From assembly GCF_000739875.1 (NCBI RefSeq), contig NZ_BBJR01000025.1:1-64000 (forward strand): a stretch of 64,000 bases of DNA, given 5' to 3'. This document shows positions 18,601-27,029 of this stretch, one piece after another. Under the pieces are notes generated by a model that saw only the letters and a list, made by a program, of their open reading frames with translations, did not search any database and was not told where the DNA came from. The stretch is from Comamonas aquatica NBRC 14918. GTDB taxonomy: Bacteria > Pseudomonadota > Gammaproteobacteria > Burkholderiales > Burkholderiaceae_C. The position numbers were made by a program, and so were the translations under genes. Numbering within the stretch: the stretch's first letter is position 1; every line of letters starts with the position of its first letter.

Positions 18601-19696
18601 CGTACAGGCGGATGCAGATGCCGTGGGCCACGCGGCCGCAGCGGCCGGCGCGCTGGTTGGCGGCCGCCTGGCTGATGGGCTCGACCAGCAACTGCTCCAC
18701 CTTGCTACGGAAGGAATAGCGCTTGACGCGCGCCGTGCCTGCGTCAATCACGTATCGGATGCCAGGTACCGTGAGCGAAGTTTCGGCCACGTTGGTGGCC
18801 AGCACGATGCGCCGGCCGGTGTGGCCATCAAAGATGCGGTCCTGCTCGGCCTGCGACAGGCGCGAAAACAGTGGCAGCACCTCGGCGCTGCGCAACGCCG
18901 GGTAGTTCTGCAGGTGCTTGCGCAGGTGGTCGGCGGCCTCGCGGATCTCGCGCTCGCCCGGCAGGAAGACCAGGATGTCGCCCCCCGCGCCACCCTGCCA
19001 CAGCTCATCCACGCCCTCGGCGATGGCGTCGTGCAGGTCGTAGTCCTTCTTTTCCTCGAAGGGCCGCCAGCGCATCTCCACCGGGTAGGTGCGGCCCGAG
19101 ACCATGATCACCGGCGCAGGCCCTTGGGCGCTTTCGAAGTGCTTGGCAAAACGGTCGGCGTCGATGGTGGCAGAGGTCACCACCACCTTCAGGTCCGGGC
19201 GCTTGGGCAGGATCTGCTTGAGGTAGCCCAGCAGGAAGTCGATGTTCAGGCTGCGCTCGTGCGCCTCGTCGATGATCAGCGTGTCGTAGGCGCGCAGCAA
19301 GGGGTCGGTCTGCGTCTCGGCCAGCAAGATGCCGTCCGTCATCAGCTTGACCGAGGCGCCCTTTTGCAGCGTGTCCTGGAAGCGCACCTTGTAGCCCACC
19401 ACCTCGCCCAGCGGGGTGTTCAGTTCCTCGGCAATGCGCTTGGCCACGGAGCTGGCCGCAATCCGGCGTGGCTGCGTGTGGCCGATCAGGCGGCCGCGCA
19501 CCTGGCCGTGGGCATCGGGCTGCGCATTCAGCTTGCCCCGCCCCAGCGCCAGGGCAATCTTGGGCAACTGCGTGGTCTTGCCCGAGCCGGTCTCGCCACA
19601 GACGATGATGACCTGGTGGCGCTCCATGGCCTCCATGATTTCGGTGCGGCGACTGGAGACTGGGAGTGACTCGGGAAAGGTGATCTTCAAGGACAT
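15647..19696 (-). CDS. hrpA: ATP-dependent RNA helicase HrpA (DEAH box)
   Basis: Cytosolic DEAH/RHA helicase, 1349 residues, close to E. coli HrpA in length. Walker A CGETGSGKTTQLPKI (about residues 33-47), DEAH box IIDEAHERS, motif III VTSATIDADRF and motif VI QRAGRCGR are intact. OB-fold and DUF3418-type C-terminal regions follow. Family members act on RNA in translation and mRNA processing. The start ATG 19696 (MSLKITFPESLP) lacks a good ribosome-binding site. Unusual: nucleotides 16536-16586 are a copy of the dispersed palindromic repeat, read in frame as a Gln/Ala-rich linker at about residues 1037-1054. Confidence 0.95.
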   Translation of the reverse strand: MSLKITFPESLPVSSRRTEIMEAMERHQVIIVCGETGSGKTTQLPKIALALGRGKLNAQPDAHGQVRGRLIGHTQPRRIAASSVAKRIAEELNTPLGEVVGYKVRFQDTLQKGASVKLMTDGILLAETQTDPLLRAYDTLIIDEAHERSLNIDFLLGYLKQILPKRPDLKVVVTSATIDADRFAKHFESAQGPAPVIMVSGRTYPVEMRWRPFEEKKDYDLHDAIAEGVDELWQGGAGGDILVFLPGEREIREAADHLRKHLQNYPALRSAEVLPLFSRLSQAEQDRIFDGHTGRRIVLATNVAETSLTVPGIRYVIDAGTARVKRYSFRSKVEQLLVEPISQAAANQRAGRCGRVAHGICIRLYDEADFTSRARFTDPEILRSSLAGVILRMKSLGLGDVVNFPFLEAPSGRAIADGYQLLAELGAVDERGHLLPMGQELARLPLDPRVGRMILEARARGAVAEVLVIASALSVPDVRDRPLEAQQQADQQHAKFDDEKSEFTGYLRLWKWLQDARGGKVVAKTRAEMAAQSKPAAKPSARNQAFLPVSQRASGAQPEGTVEERLALFNPSETVEDATHKLSNRQWEQLLRQNYINIRRVREWRDIHSQLLTVVKEHRWQINTEAAGYDAVHLSMLSGLLGNIGYKGEESDAYLGAHGIKFHPHPGAHLSKKPGRWIVAAEQVETSRLYGRGIAAIEPQWLEEVGAHLLKKQLLDPHWSKKQADVVALERATLYGLVVYSGRRVSYGRVDPDAARTQFIRQALVEGEWDTHWHFLAANLKLVRKVEELEHKSRRQDVLVDDELIFAFYDQHLPRDVYSGATFDQWFRAAGKGQPELLRLSRDELMRHEAAGITTDNFPKVVKLGGVDCSAAYLHSPGDARDGVTVTVPLFVLNQVSEERAEWLVPGMLKDKIQALLKSLPQRPRSRFVPLPENAARLAELFTQSERWAKGGLIEALLKQVRDETSLDVKRADFKLDMLSPHLFMNFRVIDEHGRQLGQGRNLAALKAEWGAKARGAFQALAALKVSSTVEAPKSSEQKQPLAQAGQAQAAPKNDKVAPPKSPAQKAEQRYTAWSFGELPELMEISKGSTTLIGFPALIDHGSEVGIEVFDEPEVAAARHRVGLRRLFALQIKDALKYLEKNIPDLQKMAVAYMPLGTQEELRAQIIDVAIDRAFLQEPLPANAADFHQRVQDGRGRLTLIANEVARMAGTILTEYAAAARKIKDTKNAPEATKDAGEQLQKLMPKNFIAVAPWAQLGHYARYLKAITTRLDKYRADPARDAAKLKELQPLEQRYWRLVAERKGQVDARMQEYRWMLEELRVSFFAQELRTPYPVSAKRLDKVWGQLQQ
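16536..16586. repeat. Dispersed palindromic repeat inside hrpA (copy C)
   Basis: On the plus strand it reads GGAGCTGCCTGCGCTTG, a short centre, then GCTTGCGCTAGAGGCTG, flanked by TTTTT on each side. It matches the intergenic copy at 36160-36207 at most positions when one is reversed. It is translated as part of HrpA (EQKQPLAQAGQAQAAPK) without breaking the frame. Confidence 0.75.
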
Positions 19697-19904
19697 AAGG
19701 GGCGCAATTATCCCCGTACTGCCCCGGCGCTGCAGGCCAGCGCGGCAAAACAAAGGCCCAGCGGATCAGGCAGGGCCCAGGTCGGCATGGAGAGGGACAC
19801 GCCTTGCAGTCATACCCACCCTTCGACTGCGGCGGCTACGAGCACCGCGTGCCCGCCCTGCCGGGGACCGAACGCCCCACGGCCGGGGCGCGGTGCCTGC
19901 GCGC

Positions 19905-20261
19905 TTATTTCTTGCGGGTGTCCACGTAGCCCGCGCCCAGGCCGAAGTTCAGACCCTGCTGGCCGAAGGAGTAGCCGACATCACCGCCCAGGTAGATGTT
20001 GTCCTTGCCCAGATAGGCCACACCCACGTTCGGGCGCAGGCTGCGGTCGGCGAAGGAGTAATCCACGCCCAGCGTCGCTGCAGCCTTGTCCTCCTTGTCG
20101 GTGGAGAACATCTTGACGCCCAGCGCCGGGCCGGAGACGGGCTTGGGCCCGCCAAAGGTCCAGGTCAGGCCGGCGCCCCAGCCCACATCCGCCAGGGCCG
20201 CCGTGGACAAGGTGGCGGCGGCCAGGGCGCAGCCGGTGAGGGTCCAGATTCGTGATCGCAT
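19905..20261 (-). CDS. Small exported protein, possible beta-rich outer-membrane protein
   Basis: 118 residues, not recognised. A Sec signal peptide is clear (MRSRIWTLTG, Ala/Leu core, cleavage after AALA). The mature part is Gly/Tyr/Phe-rich with alternating patterns (GVDYSFADRSLRPNVGVAYLG, YLGGDVGYSFGQQG) that suggest amphipathic beta strands. ATG 20261 has an excellent AGGAGG site at about 7 nt. At about 95 mature residues it is too short for a classical 8-strand porin, so a small barrel or periplasmic protein is possible. Confidence 0.72.
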   Translation of the reverse strand: MRSRIWTLTGCALAAATLSTAALADVGWGAGLTWTFGGPKPVSGPALGVKMFSTDKEDKAAATLGVDYSFADRSLRPNVGVAYLGKDNIYLGGDVGYSFGQQGLNFGLGAGYVDTRKK

Positions 20262-20490
20262 GCAAAACCTCCTGATGTCGTTGCTTTGTGAGTGACCCAT
20301 TCTGGGGATGACCGCGCCGCTCATCCTTCCTGCACGCCTTGCATGCCTGTCAGACAAGACGCCACACGCATTTCCTTACAGGGTCTAAGCCCAGCCATCT
20401 GGCGGCAACATCGGCTTGCTATGCTGGTTGCAGCCCGTGTCTGCGGGCACCCCCATCTCCTGCCCGTGTGCGGCACCTTCTCTGCTCGAT

Positions 20491-21663
20491 ATGGTTTCTT
20501 TGCTTGCGCTGCTGGCGCCCCTGCTGTCCCTCTGGCTCTGGTCTCCACTGATTCCGTCCCACCGCCGTGCCTTCTGGTGGTGCGTGGCCATCACCACCGT
20601 GCTGGGCACCGCCCCCGCGCTGCTGATCTATGCCATGCGCAATGAAGTGCTGGATTTCGGCCTGCTGTCGCACCTGCAGCTGGTCAGTGGCACCTTGTTC
20701 GCGGCCATCGCCCTGGGGCTGGTGCTGTGCATCGTGCGCGACCTGCTGTGGCTGGCCGTGCGGGCCTGGCGCGGCCCCCGCAGCGCAGCGCCCTGGCGCC
20801 GGCCACGCTGGACGGCCACGGGCATGGTTGCCCTGGTGCTGCTGAGCACCTACGGCACCATCCAGGGCACGCGGCTGCCCGAAGTGCGTGAGCACACGGT
20901 TACCCTGCCCCGCCTGCCGGCGGCCCTGGACGGCCTGCGCATTGCCGTGCTGGCCGACATCCACGCCACGCCCGTCAACGACGCCGCCTATGTGCAAGGA
21001 CTGGTGGAGCGCACCAATGCCGCGCGGCCAGACATGGTGGTGCTGCCTGGCGACCTGATCGATGGCGATGCACCCACGCAGTCCGGCAACATCGCGCCGC
21101 TGGCAGGCTTGCAGGCCCCGCTGGGCGTGTGGTCGGCCCCCGGCAACCACGAGTACTACAGCGGCTATGACGCCTGGGCCCGCGTGTTCCAGCGCCTGAA
21201 CCTGAATTACCTGGCCAACGAGGCCCGGGTGCTCGACGTGCGCGGGCACAGGCTGGCGATCTCGGGCGTCGGCGATCCGGCCTATGGCCGCCTGTCCCAG
21301 CAGAATGCCGACCCGCAGGTGCCTGAAGGCGTGCCGCCCGATGTGGTGACCGTGGCCTGCCAGGCGCAGGCCGGCGGTGCCGAGTTGCACATCCTGCTGG
21401 GCCACCAACCCAAGATGGCCCGCAGCTATGCGCCCCACGGCATTGACCTGCAAATCGCCGGCCACACCCATGGCGGCCACATCCGGGGCATGGACCAGTG
21501 GATCGTGGCACCGGCCAACGATGGCTTTGTGCGCGGTCTCTACGAGGTGGGTGCCATGCGCCTGTTCGTCAGCAGCGGCGCCGGCCTGTGGCCGGGCTTT
21601 GCCGTGCGCCTGGGCGTGCCGTCCTCGATCGACGTGCTGGTGCTGCGCCGCGCGGCGCCTTGA
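20491..21663 (+). CDS. Membrane-anchored metallophosphoesterase (YkuE-like)
   Basis: 390 residues. The N-terminal 130 residues carry about four hydrophobic helices. The C-terminal 250 form a calcineurin-like phosphoesterase with the dinuclear metal motifs in order: LADIHATPVND (D-x-H), VVLPGDLIDGD (GD), PGNHEYYSG (GNH), LLGHQPKMA, and AGHTHGGHIRG (GHxH). The active site would face the cytosol or periplasm depending on helix count. ATG 20491 begins the first helix (MVSLLALLAPLLS); the ribosome-binding site is weak. Substrate unknown; relatives act on phosphodiesters or lipid-linked substrates. Confidence 0.85.
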   Translation: MVSLLALLAPLLSLWLWSPLIPSHRRAFWWCVAITTVLGTAPALLIYAMRNEVLDFGLLSHLQLVSGTLFAAIALGLVLCIVRDLLWLAVRAWRGPRSAAPWRRPRWTATGMVALVLLSTYGTIQGTRLPEVREHTVTLPRLPAALDGLRIAVLADIHATPVNDAAYVQGLVERTNAARPDMVVLPGDLIDGDAPTQSGNIAPLAGLQAPLGVWSAPGNHEYYSGYDAWARVFQRLNLNYLANEARVLDVRGHRLAISGVGDPAYGRLSQQNADPQVPEGVPPDVVTVACQAQAGGAELHILLGHQPKMARSYAPHGIDLQIAGHTHGGHIRGMDQWIVAPANDGFVRGLYEVGAMRLFVSSGAGLWPGFAVRLGVPSSIDVLVLRRAAP

Positions 21664-21700
21664 GACCCGCGCCAAGACCCGCACGCCGCGCAGGCGGCCA

Positions 21701-23788
21701 TCACGGCAGTTGCTGGCGCACGGCCTCCAGCGCCGGAATATCCCGCTGCGCCACCTGCAGCGCCTGGGCCGCCAGCGCCGGCGGCAACCCGGGCTGGGCC
21801 GACAAGGCCCGCCAGGCGGCCTGCAGCCGCACCTGCTGCCGGGGGTCGCGCGCAACGCCCCCCCAGGCCGCCGTGCGTTGCAGGGCCTGCACCGCCAGCC
21901 GCTCAGTGCGGCGCAAGGCCGGGGTGGCCAGGATGGTGTCGCGGCGCCACTGCTGCAGCTGCAGCAGCGCCGTCTGCATCGCACGCAGTGACAGCCCCAG
22001 ATCGTGCAGCTGCCCGCGCGCGGGCCACTGCGTCTTGTCCGCCCAGCGCACCAACCGCAACAGGCGGTGGTGCAACTGGGCCTGCCACAGCGCAGCGGCG
22101 GCAGAGCCCCCCGGCCACAGCGCGGGCCGCCCCTCTTCCAGCAGGCGGCGCGCCAAGGCCGGCACCTCGGCCAGCATCATGCGCGCCAGGGTGTGCAGGC
22201 GCCGCTGGGCATTGGTGGGATAGACCCCACGGTACACCAGCCAGGCCAGGGCCGGCCCGGACACCACGGCCAGCGCCATGCTCAGGTGCTGGGTCCCCCC
22301 CCCCGTTTGCGGAAACACCGGCGCCAGCAGGATGAACATGGCCATGTTGGTGTCCATGGCGCCCGCCGCCGTGCGCTGGTGGGCAAACACCAGCCCGCCC
22401 AGCAGGGCAAACGGCAGCAGCATCCACACCATCTGCCAGCCCGACTGGGCCCAGGGCCAGACCAGGGTCTGGCACAGCAGCGCCAGGGCGGCGCCGATCA
22501 ACTGCCCCCGCAGCACGAAGGCCATGGTGCGGTGCGGGCTCTCGAAGCCTGAAAACACCAGCAGCATGACCGACAGGCCCAGCATGCCAAAGGCCACCAA
22601 GCGCCATTCCGTAAGCGCCCACACCATGCCCAGCAGCAGCAAGGTGCCGCCCGCACGCACGGCCGCCTGGCGCGCACCCACCCAGTCGCGGTGCAACGGC
22701 AAGGGTGCCATGCGCCGCTCGTGGGCCACAGGCCGGCGCTGGCCTTGCAGATCCCGTTGCTCGGCCTCCCAGCCGCTGTGCATGGCCTGCAGCAGCAGGT
22801 ACAGGGCATGCAGCACCTCCGGGACGGCCTGCCCGGCCGCCTGCACGGCGGCCACCACCGCTTCGCAGGCCGCAATCGCCTGTTGTAAGCACTGGCGCAA
22901 GGCCTGGGCCTGCTGGGGCTCGGGCGCAGTCTGCAACGCCTGCACGAGCGACTCCAGCGCCTGGGCCAGCTGCTCTGCGGGCACCTCAGGGGCAAGGTCC
23001 ACCGCCACCTCGGCGCGCTGCAGCAGCCCCAGGTGGTAGACCAGATCCAGGGCGCGGTGCTGCTGCCAGTGCATGGCCCTGGAGGTGTGGCGGGCCGTGC
23101 GCGATCCTTCGGGGTACAGCTCCAGCAACTCCTCCACCTCGGCCAGACGGCTGAGCAGCGCGGCCATCGGGGCCGGCGCCGGCGCGGGCGCGGCGTGCTG
23201 GCGCAGCGTCGCGATGGCTGCCTGCAGCACACCGGCCAGCGCATTGCGGCTTTGGGCAATCAGCACAGCGGTGCGGCGCCGGGGGGCGAAGCACCAGGAA
23301 ATGCACACGGCGGTCAGCACCCCGGTCACCACGGTCAGCAGACGGTCCCAGGCAAACGGCCAGATCGCGGCCACGGGCCCCACGTGCAGCAAGATCACCA
23401 TGGCTGCCGAGTAGCCCGCCAGCATGCAGCCGTAGGCCATGTAGCCGCGCTGCAGGTTGCCCAGGAAGGCACACAGTGCGCTCCATGCGGCCAGGCCCAG
23501 GGCCAGCACCCAGATCGACTCCTGTGCCAGCAGCACCAGGCCCACGGCGAATGCCACGCCCACCACCGAACCGGCGAAGCGGTAGATGCCGCGCGACAGC
23601 AAATGCTCCCGCATCGGCTGGCTGCAAGCCCAGGCCGACATCGCGGCCCAGTGCGGGTGCTCCAGCCCCAGGGCATAGGCCAGCAGCAACGCGGCAAAGG
23701 CCGCCAGGGCCGTGCGCAGGGCAAACGCCAGCACCGGGGTGTGAAAGCCCAGGGCCCGCGCCCAGGTGGTGGCGGTGGATGCGCTCAT
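21701..23788 (-). CDS. FUSC family membrane protein (aromatic-acid efflux, AaeB/YccS-like)
   Basis: 695-residue inner-membrane protein with two hydrophobic blocks (about residues 20-170 and 365-500) separated by a soluble Ala/Gln/Glu-rich domain, plus a C-terminal soluble domain. This is the AaeB/fusaric-acid-resistance architecture. The N-terminal segment ALGLEHPHWAAMSAWACSQP is a family hallmark. Its ATG overlaps the stop codon of the MarR regulator gene by ATGA, so translation is coupled. AaeB partners (membrane-fusion protein AaeA) are absent here. Export of aromatic acids under MarR control is a reasonable inference. Confidence 0.82.
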   Translation of the reverse strand: MSASTATTWARALGFHTPVLAFALRTALAAFAALLLAYALGLEHPHWAAMSAWACSQPMREHLLSRGIYRFAGSVVGVAFAVGLVLLAQESIWVLALGLAAWSALCAFLGNLQRGYMAYGCMLAGYSAAMVILLHVGPVAAIWPFAWDRLLTVVTGVLTAVCISWCFAPRRRTAVLIAQSRNALAGVLQAAIATLRQHAAPAPAPAPMAALLSRLAEVEELLELYPEGSRTARHTSRAMHWQQHRALDLVYHLGLLQRAEVAVDLAPEVPAEQLAQALESLVQALQTAPEPQQAQALRQCLQQAIAACEAVVAAVQAAGQAVPEVLHALYLLLQAMHSGWEAEQRDLQGQRRPVAHERRMAPLPLHRDWVGARQAAVRAGGTLLLLGMVWALTEWRLVAFGMLGLSVMLLVFSGFESPHRTMAFVLRGQLIGAALALLCQTLVWPWAQSGWQMVWMLLPFALLGGLVFAHQRTAAGAMDTNMAMFILLAPVFPQTGGGTQHLSMALAVVSGPALAWLVYRGVYPTNAQRRLHTLARMMLAEVPALARRLLEEGRPALWPGGSAAAALWQAQLHHRLLRLVRWADKTQWPARGQLHDLGLSLRAMQTALLQLQQWRRDTILATPALRRTERLAVQALQRTAAWGGVARDPRQQVRLQAAWRALSAQPGLPPALAAQALQVAQRDIPALEAVRQQLP

Positions 23789-24315
23789 GGCGCCTCCGGA
23801 TCGCACGTGCCGACCGCCGGGGGCTGCGACGCCTGCACCAGGCGCCGGTCCAGTTGCAGCAGTCCGGCCACCAGGGCCTGCACCGCCGAGGCCGGCAGGC
23901 CTTCCAGCAGTTGCTGCTCCACCCGCTGCAGCTTGCCGCGCACGTCCGCCACCATGGCCTGCCCATCGGCGGTCAGCAGCAATTGCTTGCTGCGGCGATC
24001 GGCCACATCGGTGACCCGCAGCACCAGGCCCCGGTCTTCCAGCAGGTCCACCACGCGCACCAGGCTGGAGCTGTCCAGGCCCATGCGCTGCGCCAGTTGC
24101 TTGAGGCTCAGCGCCTGGCCGGCCTGGTGCAGGTGAAACAGCGGGCGCCAGGTGGCATCGGTCAAACCCAGCTCCGCCAGGCGCATCTCCAGCACACGGC
24201 GCCAGTGGTGGCTCACACTGACCAGCAAATGACCAAAAAACGGCACCGCCTGCGGCGCATCACCGGCGTCGCAGGACGGCGGCTGGCAGTTCATCGTGGC
24301 ATCAGACGGGTGCAT
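23785..24315 (-). CDS. MarR family transcriptional regulator
   Basis: 176-residue winged-helix regulator. The HTH and wing are visible as LSLKQLAQRMGLDSSSLVRVVDLLEDRGLVLRVTDVADRRSKQLLLT, with the DxRSK-type wing typical of MarR. ATG 24315 has AAGAG at about 6 nt; ATG 24294 lacks a site. It overlaps the FUSC gene by four bases (ATGA). A perfect 13-bp palindrome 25 nt upstream of the start is the probable operator. Likely responds to a phenolic ligand and represses its own efflux operon, as MarR members usually do. Confidence 0.88.
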   Translation of the reverse strand: MHPSDATMNCQPPSCDAGDAPQAVPFFGHLLVSVSHHWRRVLEMRLAELGLTDATWRPLFHLHQAGQALSLKQLAQRMGLDSSSLVRVVDLLEDRGLVLRVTDVADRRSKQLLLTADGQAMVADVRGKLQRVEQQLLEGLPASAVQALVAGLLQLDRRLVQASQPPAVGTCDPEAP

Positions 24316-24339
24316 GCAGACTCTTTGCAAGATAAATAA

Positions 24340-24352
24340 TTGGCAATGCCAA
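24340..24352. promoter_or_regulatory. MarR operator candidate
   Basis: TTGGCAATGCCAA is a perfect 13-bp palindrome with one central base, set in AT-rich DNA between the divergent marR and alpha/beta-hydrolase genes. Position and symmetry fit a MarR-family dimer site controlling both directions. Confidence 0.6.
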
Positions 24353-24492
24353 CTATTTTAAAAAAGTGCTCTTGCGCATGCAGCGCCTGCCTGCAAGCCC
24401 CTGCGGGCGCCAGGGCGTGGGCAGCGTGCACGGCTTGAGTTCGCACGCCGTTGCCGCGACACTGGCGACTTTGTTGGACGCTGCCCTGGCCC

Positions 24493-25416
24493 ATGAACCA
24501 CCACCTGCCCCCGGCCGATCCCGCGCTGGACCGTTTTGCCGATCTGCCGAATGGCCTGCAACTGTGCTTTCGCACCTATGGACACCCCGATCACCCGCCC
24601 ATCGTGCTGATTGCCGGCCTGGGCCTGCAACTGGTGTCCTGGCCCCAGGCCCTGATCGACGGTCTGGTGGCCGAGGGCCTGTACGTCATCACACTCGACA
24701 ACCGGGACATGGGCCGCTCCAGCTACCTGCCGCAGACCCCGCCGGCGCGCTGGCGGCTGCTGCTGGACCGCATCCCCAGCGGGCACTATCTGATCAGCGA
24801 CATGGCCAACGACGTGATCGCCCTGCTGGACCACCTGGGGGCCGAGCAGGCGCATGTGCTGGGCATGTCCATGGGCGGCATGATTGCCCAGAACGTGGCG
24901 GCGCAGGCACCGCAGCGCGTGCTGTCGCTGACTTCCATCTTCTCCACCACCGGCAACAAGCAGGTGGGCCAGCCCGCCGCGTCGACCATCTGGCGCATGC
25001 TGACCAACCGGCCCGCCTGGACCCTGCCGCAGGCGCAGGACAAGTTCGTGCAGTTGATGCGCCACATCGGCAACCCCGAGGTGCCCGGCGTCGAGGCCTT
25101 GTGGCGCCAGCACATGGCCCTGGCCTGGCAGCGCACCACGCCCGAGCTGTCGCTGCAGGGCTACGAACGCCAGGTCACCGCCATCGTGGCTTCTGGCGAC
25201 CGTACCGGGTTGCTGCATCGCATCCAGGCCCCGACCCTGGTGCTGCACGGTGACCGCGACTACATCGTGCACCCCAGCGGCGGTGAGGCCACGGCACGTG
25301 CCATCTCGGGGGCACAACTGCACACCCTGGTCGGCATGCGGCACCAGCTGGATGCCGCCATCACCCCGGCGCTGCTGGAGCTGATCGTGCCGCATGTGCG
25401 CGATGCCCAACGCTGA
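24493..25416 (+). CDS. Alpha/beta-fold hydrolase
   Basis: 307-residue serine hydrolase. The oxyanion region is LIAGLGLQLVSWP, the nucleophile elbow is GMSMGGMIAQ, the acid is probably in VLHGDRDYIVHPSGG, and the His in VGMRHQLD. The N terminus (MNHHLPPADPALDRFADLPNGLQLCFRTYG) matches soluble esterase/epoxide-hydrolase-like members. Divergent from marR across the palindrome at 24340, so it may belong to the same response, for example cleaving an ester whose acid is then exported; that link is inference. Confidence 0.83.
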   Translation: MNHHLPPADPALDRFADLPNGLQLCFRTYGHPDHPPIVLIAGLGLQLVSWPQALIDGLVAEGLYVITLDNRDMGRSSYLPQTPPARWRLLLDRIPSGHYLISDMANDVIALLDHLGAEQAHVLGMSMGGMIAQNVAAQAPQRVLSLTSIFSTTGNKQVGQPAASTIWRMLTNRPAWTLPQAQDKFVQLMRHIGNPEVPGVEALWRQHMALAWQRTTPELSLQGYERQVTAIVASGDRTGLLHRIQAPTLVLHGDRDYIVHPSGGEATARAISGAQLHTLVGMRHQLDAAITPALLELIVPHVRDAQR

Positions 25417-25421
25417 CACGC

Positions 25422-25446
25422 AAAAAAGGCGCTGCCAGCAGCGCCT
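25422..25446 (-). terminator. Intrinsic terminator after the permease gene
   Basis: Stem GGCGCTG/CAGCGCC with a 4-nt loop, followed on the minus strand by six T. It lies about 25 nt past the phnE-type stop codon and next to the converging hydrolase gene. Confidence 0.8.
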
Positions 25447-25469
25447 TGCAAGCCTGGACAGCGCGCCCC

Positions 25470-27029
25470 TCAGCGCATGGCGCGGCGCAACCAGGCGCTG
25501 GTCTGGTCCACCGCCACCGACAGCGCCAGCATGGCCAGGATCACCGTGCTGGCTTCGGCGTAATGGAACAGCGACAGCTTGACGTACAGCAGCTGTCCCA
25601 GCCCCCCGGCGCCGACAAAGCCCAGGATGGCGGCCATGCGGATGTTCATTTCCCAGCGGTACAGGGTATAGGCCAGCAATTGCGGCGCCGCACCGGGCAA
25701 GGTGCCATACAGAAAGGCCAGCACCCGGCCGCTGCCGGTCCGGCGCAGGGCCTCGGCCGGTTGCGGCGGGGCGTTCTCCAGCGCTTCGGCATACAGCCGC
25801 CCCAGCACCCCGGCCGTGTGCAAAGCCAGGGCCAGGGCCCCGGCAAACGGCCCCAGCCCGACGGCCAGGGCGGTGATGGTGGCCCACACCAGCTCCGGCA
25901 CGGAGCGCAACAGGCTCAGCACCACGTTCCACGGCGCGCGGAACCTGGGCAGGGCCAGCAACAGGCCGGCAACGGCGGCCAGCAACGTGCCCACCACCGA
26001 GATCGCCAACGTTTCGCCAATGCCCACCAGCACGGCCCACAGCCAGGCTGCGCTGGTGTCCGGCGGGAAGAAGCCGGTGACGAAGTCCCCCATCGCGGCG
26101 GCCGCCTGGCCGGTGAACAGCTGCGACCAATCCATGCCCAGCAATTGCCAGCTGGCCACGATGGCGACCGACACGGCCAGCAGCACCGCCGCGCTGCGCC
26201 AGCCCCAGGGCGCCGCACGGGGCGCGGGCGTCGCATCCAGGGCCCGGCGCAAGCCATTCGACAGCGCATCCGCGCCCAGCACCAGCAGCACGAACACCAG
26301 CAGGATGGAGCAGGCCTCGCCGCCGTTGAGCATCTTCATGGCCTGGTCCATCAGCTGGCCCAGGCCGCCGGCGCCCACAAAGCCCATGACCACGGATGCA
26401 CGGATGGCGCATTCCCAGCGGTAGACGGTGTAGGACACCAGTTCCTTGGAGGCCAGGGGCAGCACCCCGTACAGCAGCGCCAGGGCGCGCGGACTGCCGC
26501 TGCGCACCAGGGCACGGGCGGCGGTGCCGTCCTCGCTTTCCAGGATTTCAGCATAGACCTTGCCCAGCATGCCGCCATAGGTCAGCCCCAGGGCCAACAC
26601 CCCGGCGGTCGGCCCCAGGCCGAACACGCGCACGAAGACCAGCGCCCACACCAGCTCGGGAATGCCGCGCAGGATGGTCAGGATGGCGCGCGCCACCGGG
26701 TTCTGCGTGGCCTTTTCACGGACGGCACTGGTGGCCCAGTACGACAGCGGCACGGCCAGCACAAAGGCCAGCAGCAGACCGATGGTGGCGATCGCCAGTG
26801 TCTCCAGCGTGGCTTGCCACAGATAGCCGCCAAACTCGGCGCTGGTGTCCGGCGGCAAGAAGCCGGCCAGAAAGCCGCCGATGACGTGCAGGTTGTTGGG
26901 GTCGAACAAGGCCCCCGGCTGCACGCCGGCGCCCTGCCACAGGGGCCACAGCACGGCCAGGGCCACCAGCAGGCCCCACAGGCGGGGCCGCGCCGCCGGG
27001 TCGGACAAAGGCCGTTGCAGCGCCGGCAT
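25470..27029 (-). CDS. phnE: PhnE-type ABC permease, two permease domains in one chain
   Basis: 519 residues, about twice the usual PhnE length. Each half holds a complete permease with its own EAA-type loop: first VRSGSPRALALLYGVLP then MGFVGAGGLGQLMDQ; second LRRTGSGRVLAFLYGTLP then LGFVGAGGLGQLLYV. The two half-repeats also share FLPPDTSA / FFPPDTSA near their periplasmic starts, so the gene arose by tandem duplication and fusion. Start ATG 27029 overlaps the stop of the ATPase gene (ATGA). It forms the channel of a phosphonate/phosphite/selenate-type importer. Confidence 0.9.
   Translation of the reverse strand: MPALQRPLSDPAARPRLWGLLVALAVLWPLWQGAGVQPGALFDPNNLHVIGGFLAGFLPPDTSAEFGGYLWQATLETLAIATIGLLLAFVLAVPLSYWATSAVREKATQNPVARAILTILRGIPELVWALVFVRVFGLGPTAGVLALGLTYGGMLGKVYAEILESEDGTAARALVRSGSPRALALLYGVLPLASKELVSYTVYRWECAIRASVVMGFVGAGGLGQLMDQAMKMLNGGEACSILLVFVLLVLGADALSNGLRRALDATPAPRAAPWGWRSAAVLLAVSVAIVASWQLLGMDWSQLFTGQAAAAMGDFVTGFFPPDTSAAWLWAVLVGIGETLAISVVGTLLAAVAGLLLALPRFRAPWNVVLSLLRSVPELVWATITALAVGLGPFAGALALALHTAGVLGRLYAEALENAPPQPAEALRRTGSGRVLAFLYGTLPGAAPQLLAYTLYRWEMNIRMAAILGFVGAGGLGQLLYVKLSLFHYAEASTVILAMLALSVAVDQTSAWLRRAMR

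Noticed and set aside
16718-19669. Open frame of 983 codons on the plus strand
   Set aside because: Antisense to hrpA, with the composition of a codon shadow.
24358-26412. Open frame of 684 codons on the minus strand overlapping hydrolase and permease
   Set aside because: Crosses two well-supported genes, in a different frame from the permease, and has no domain.
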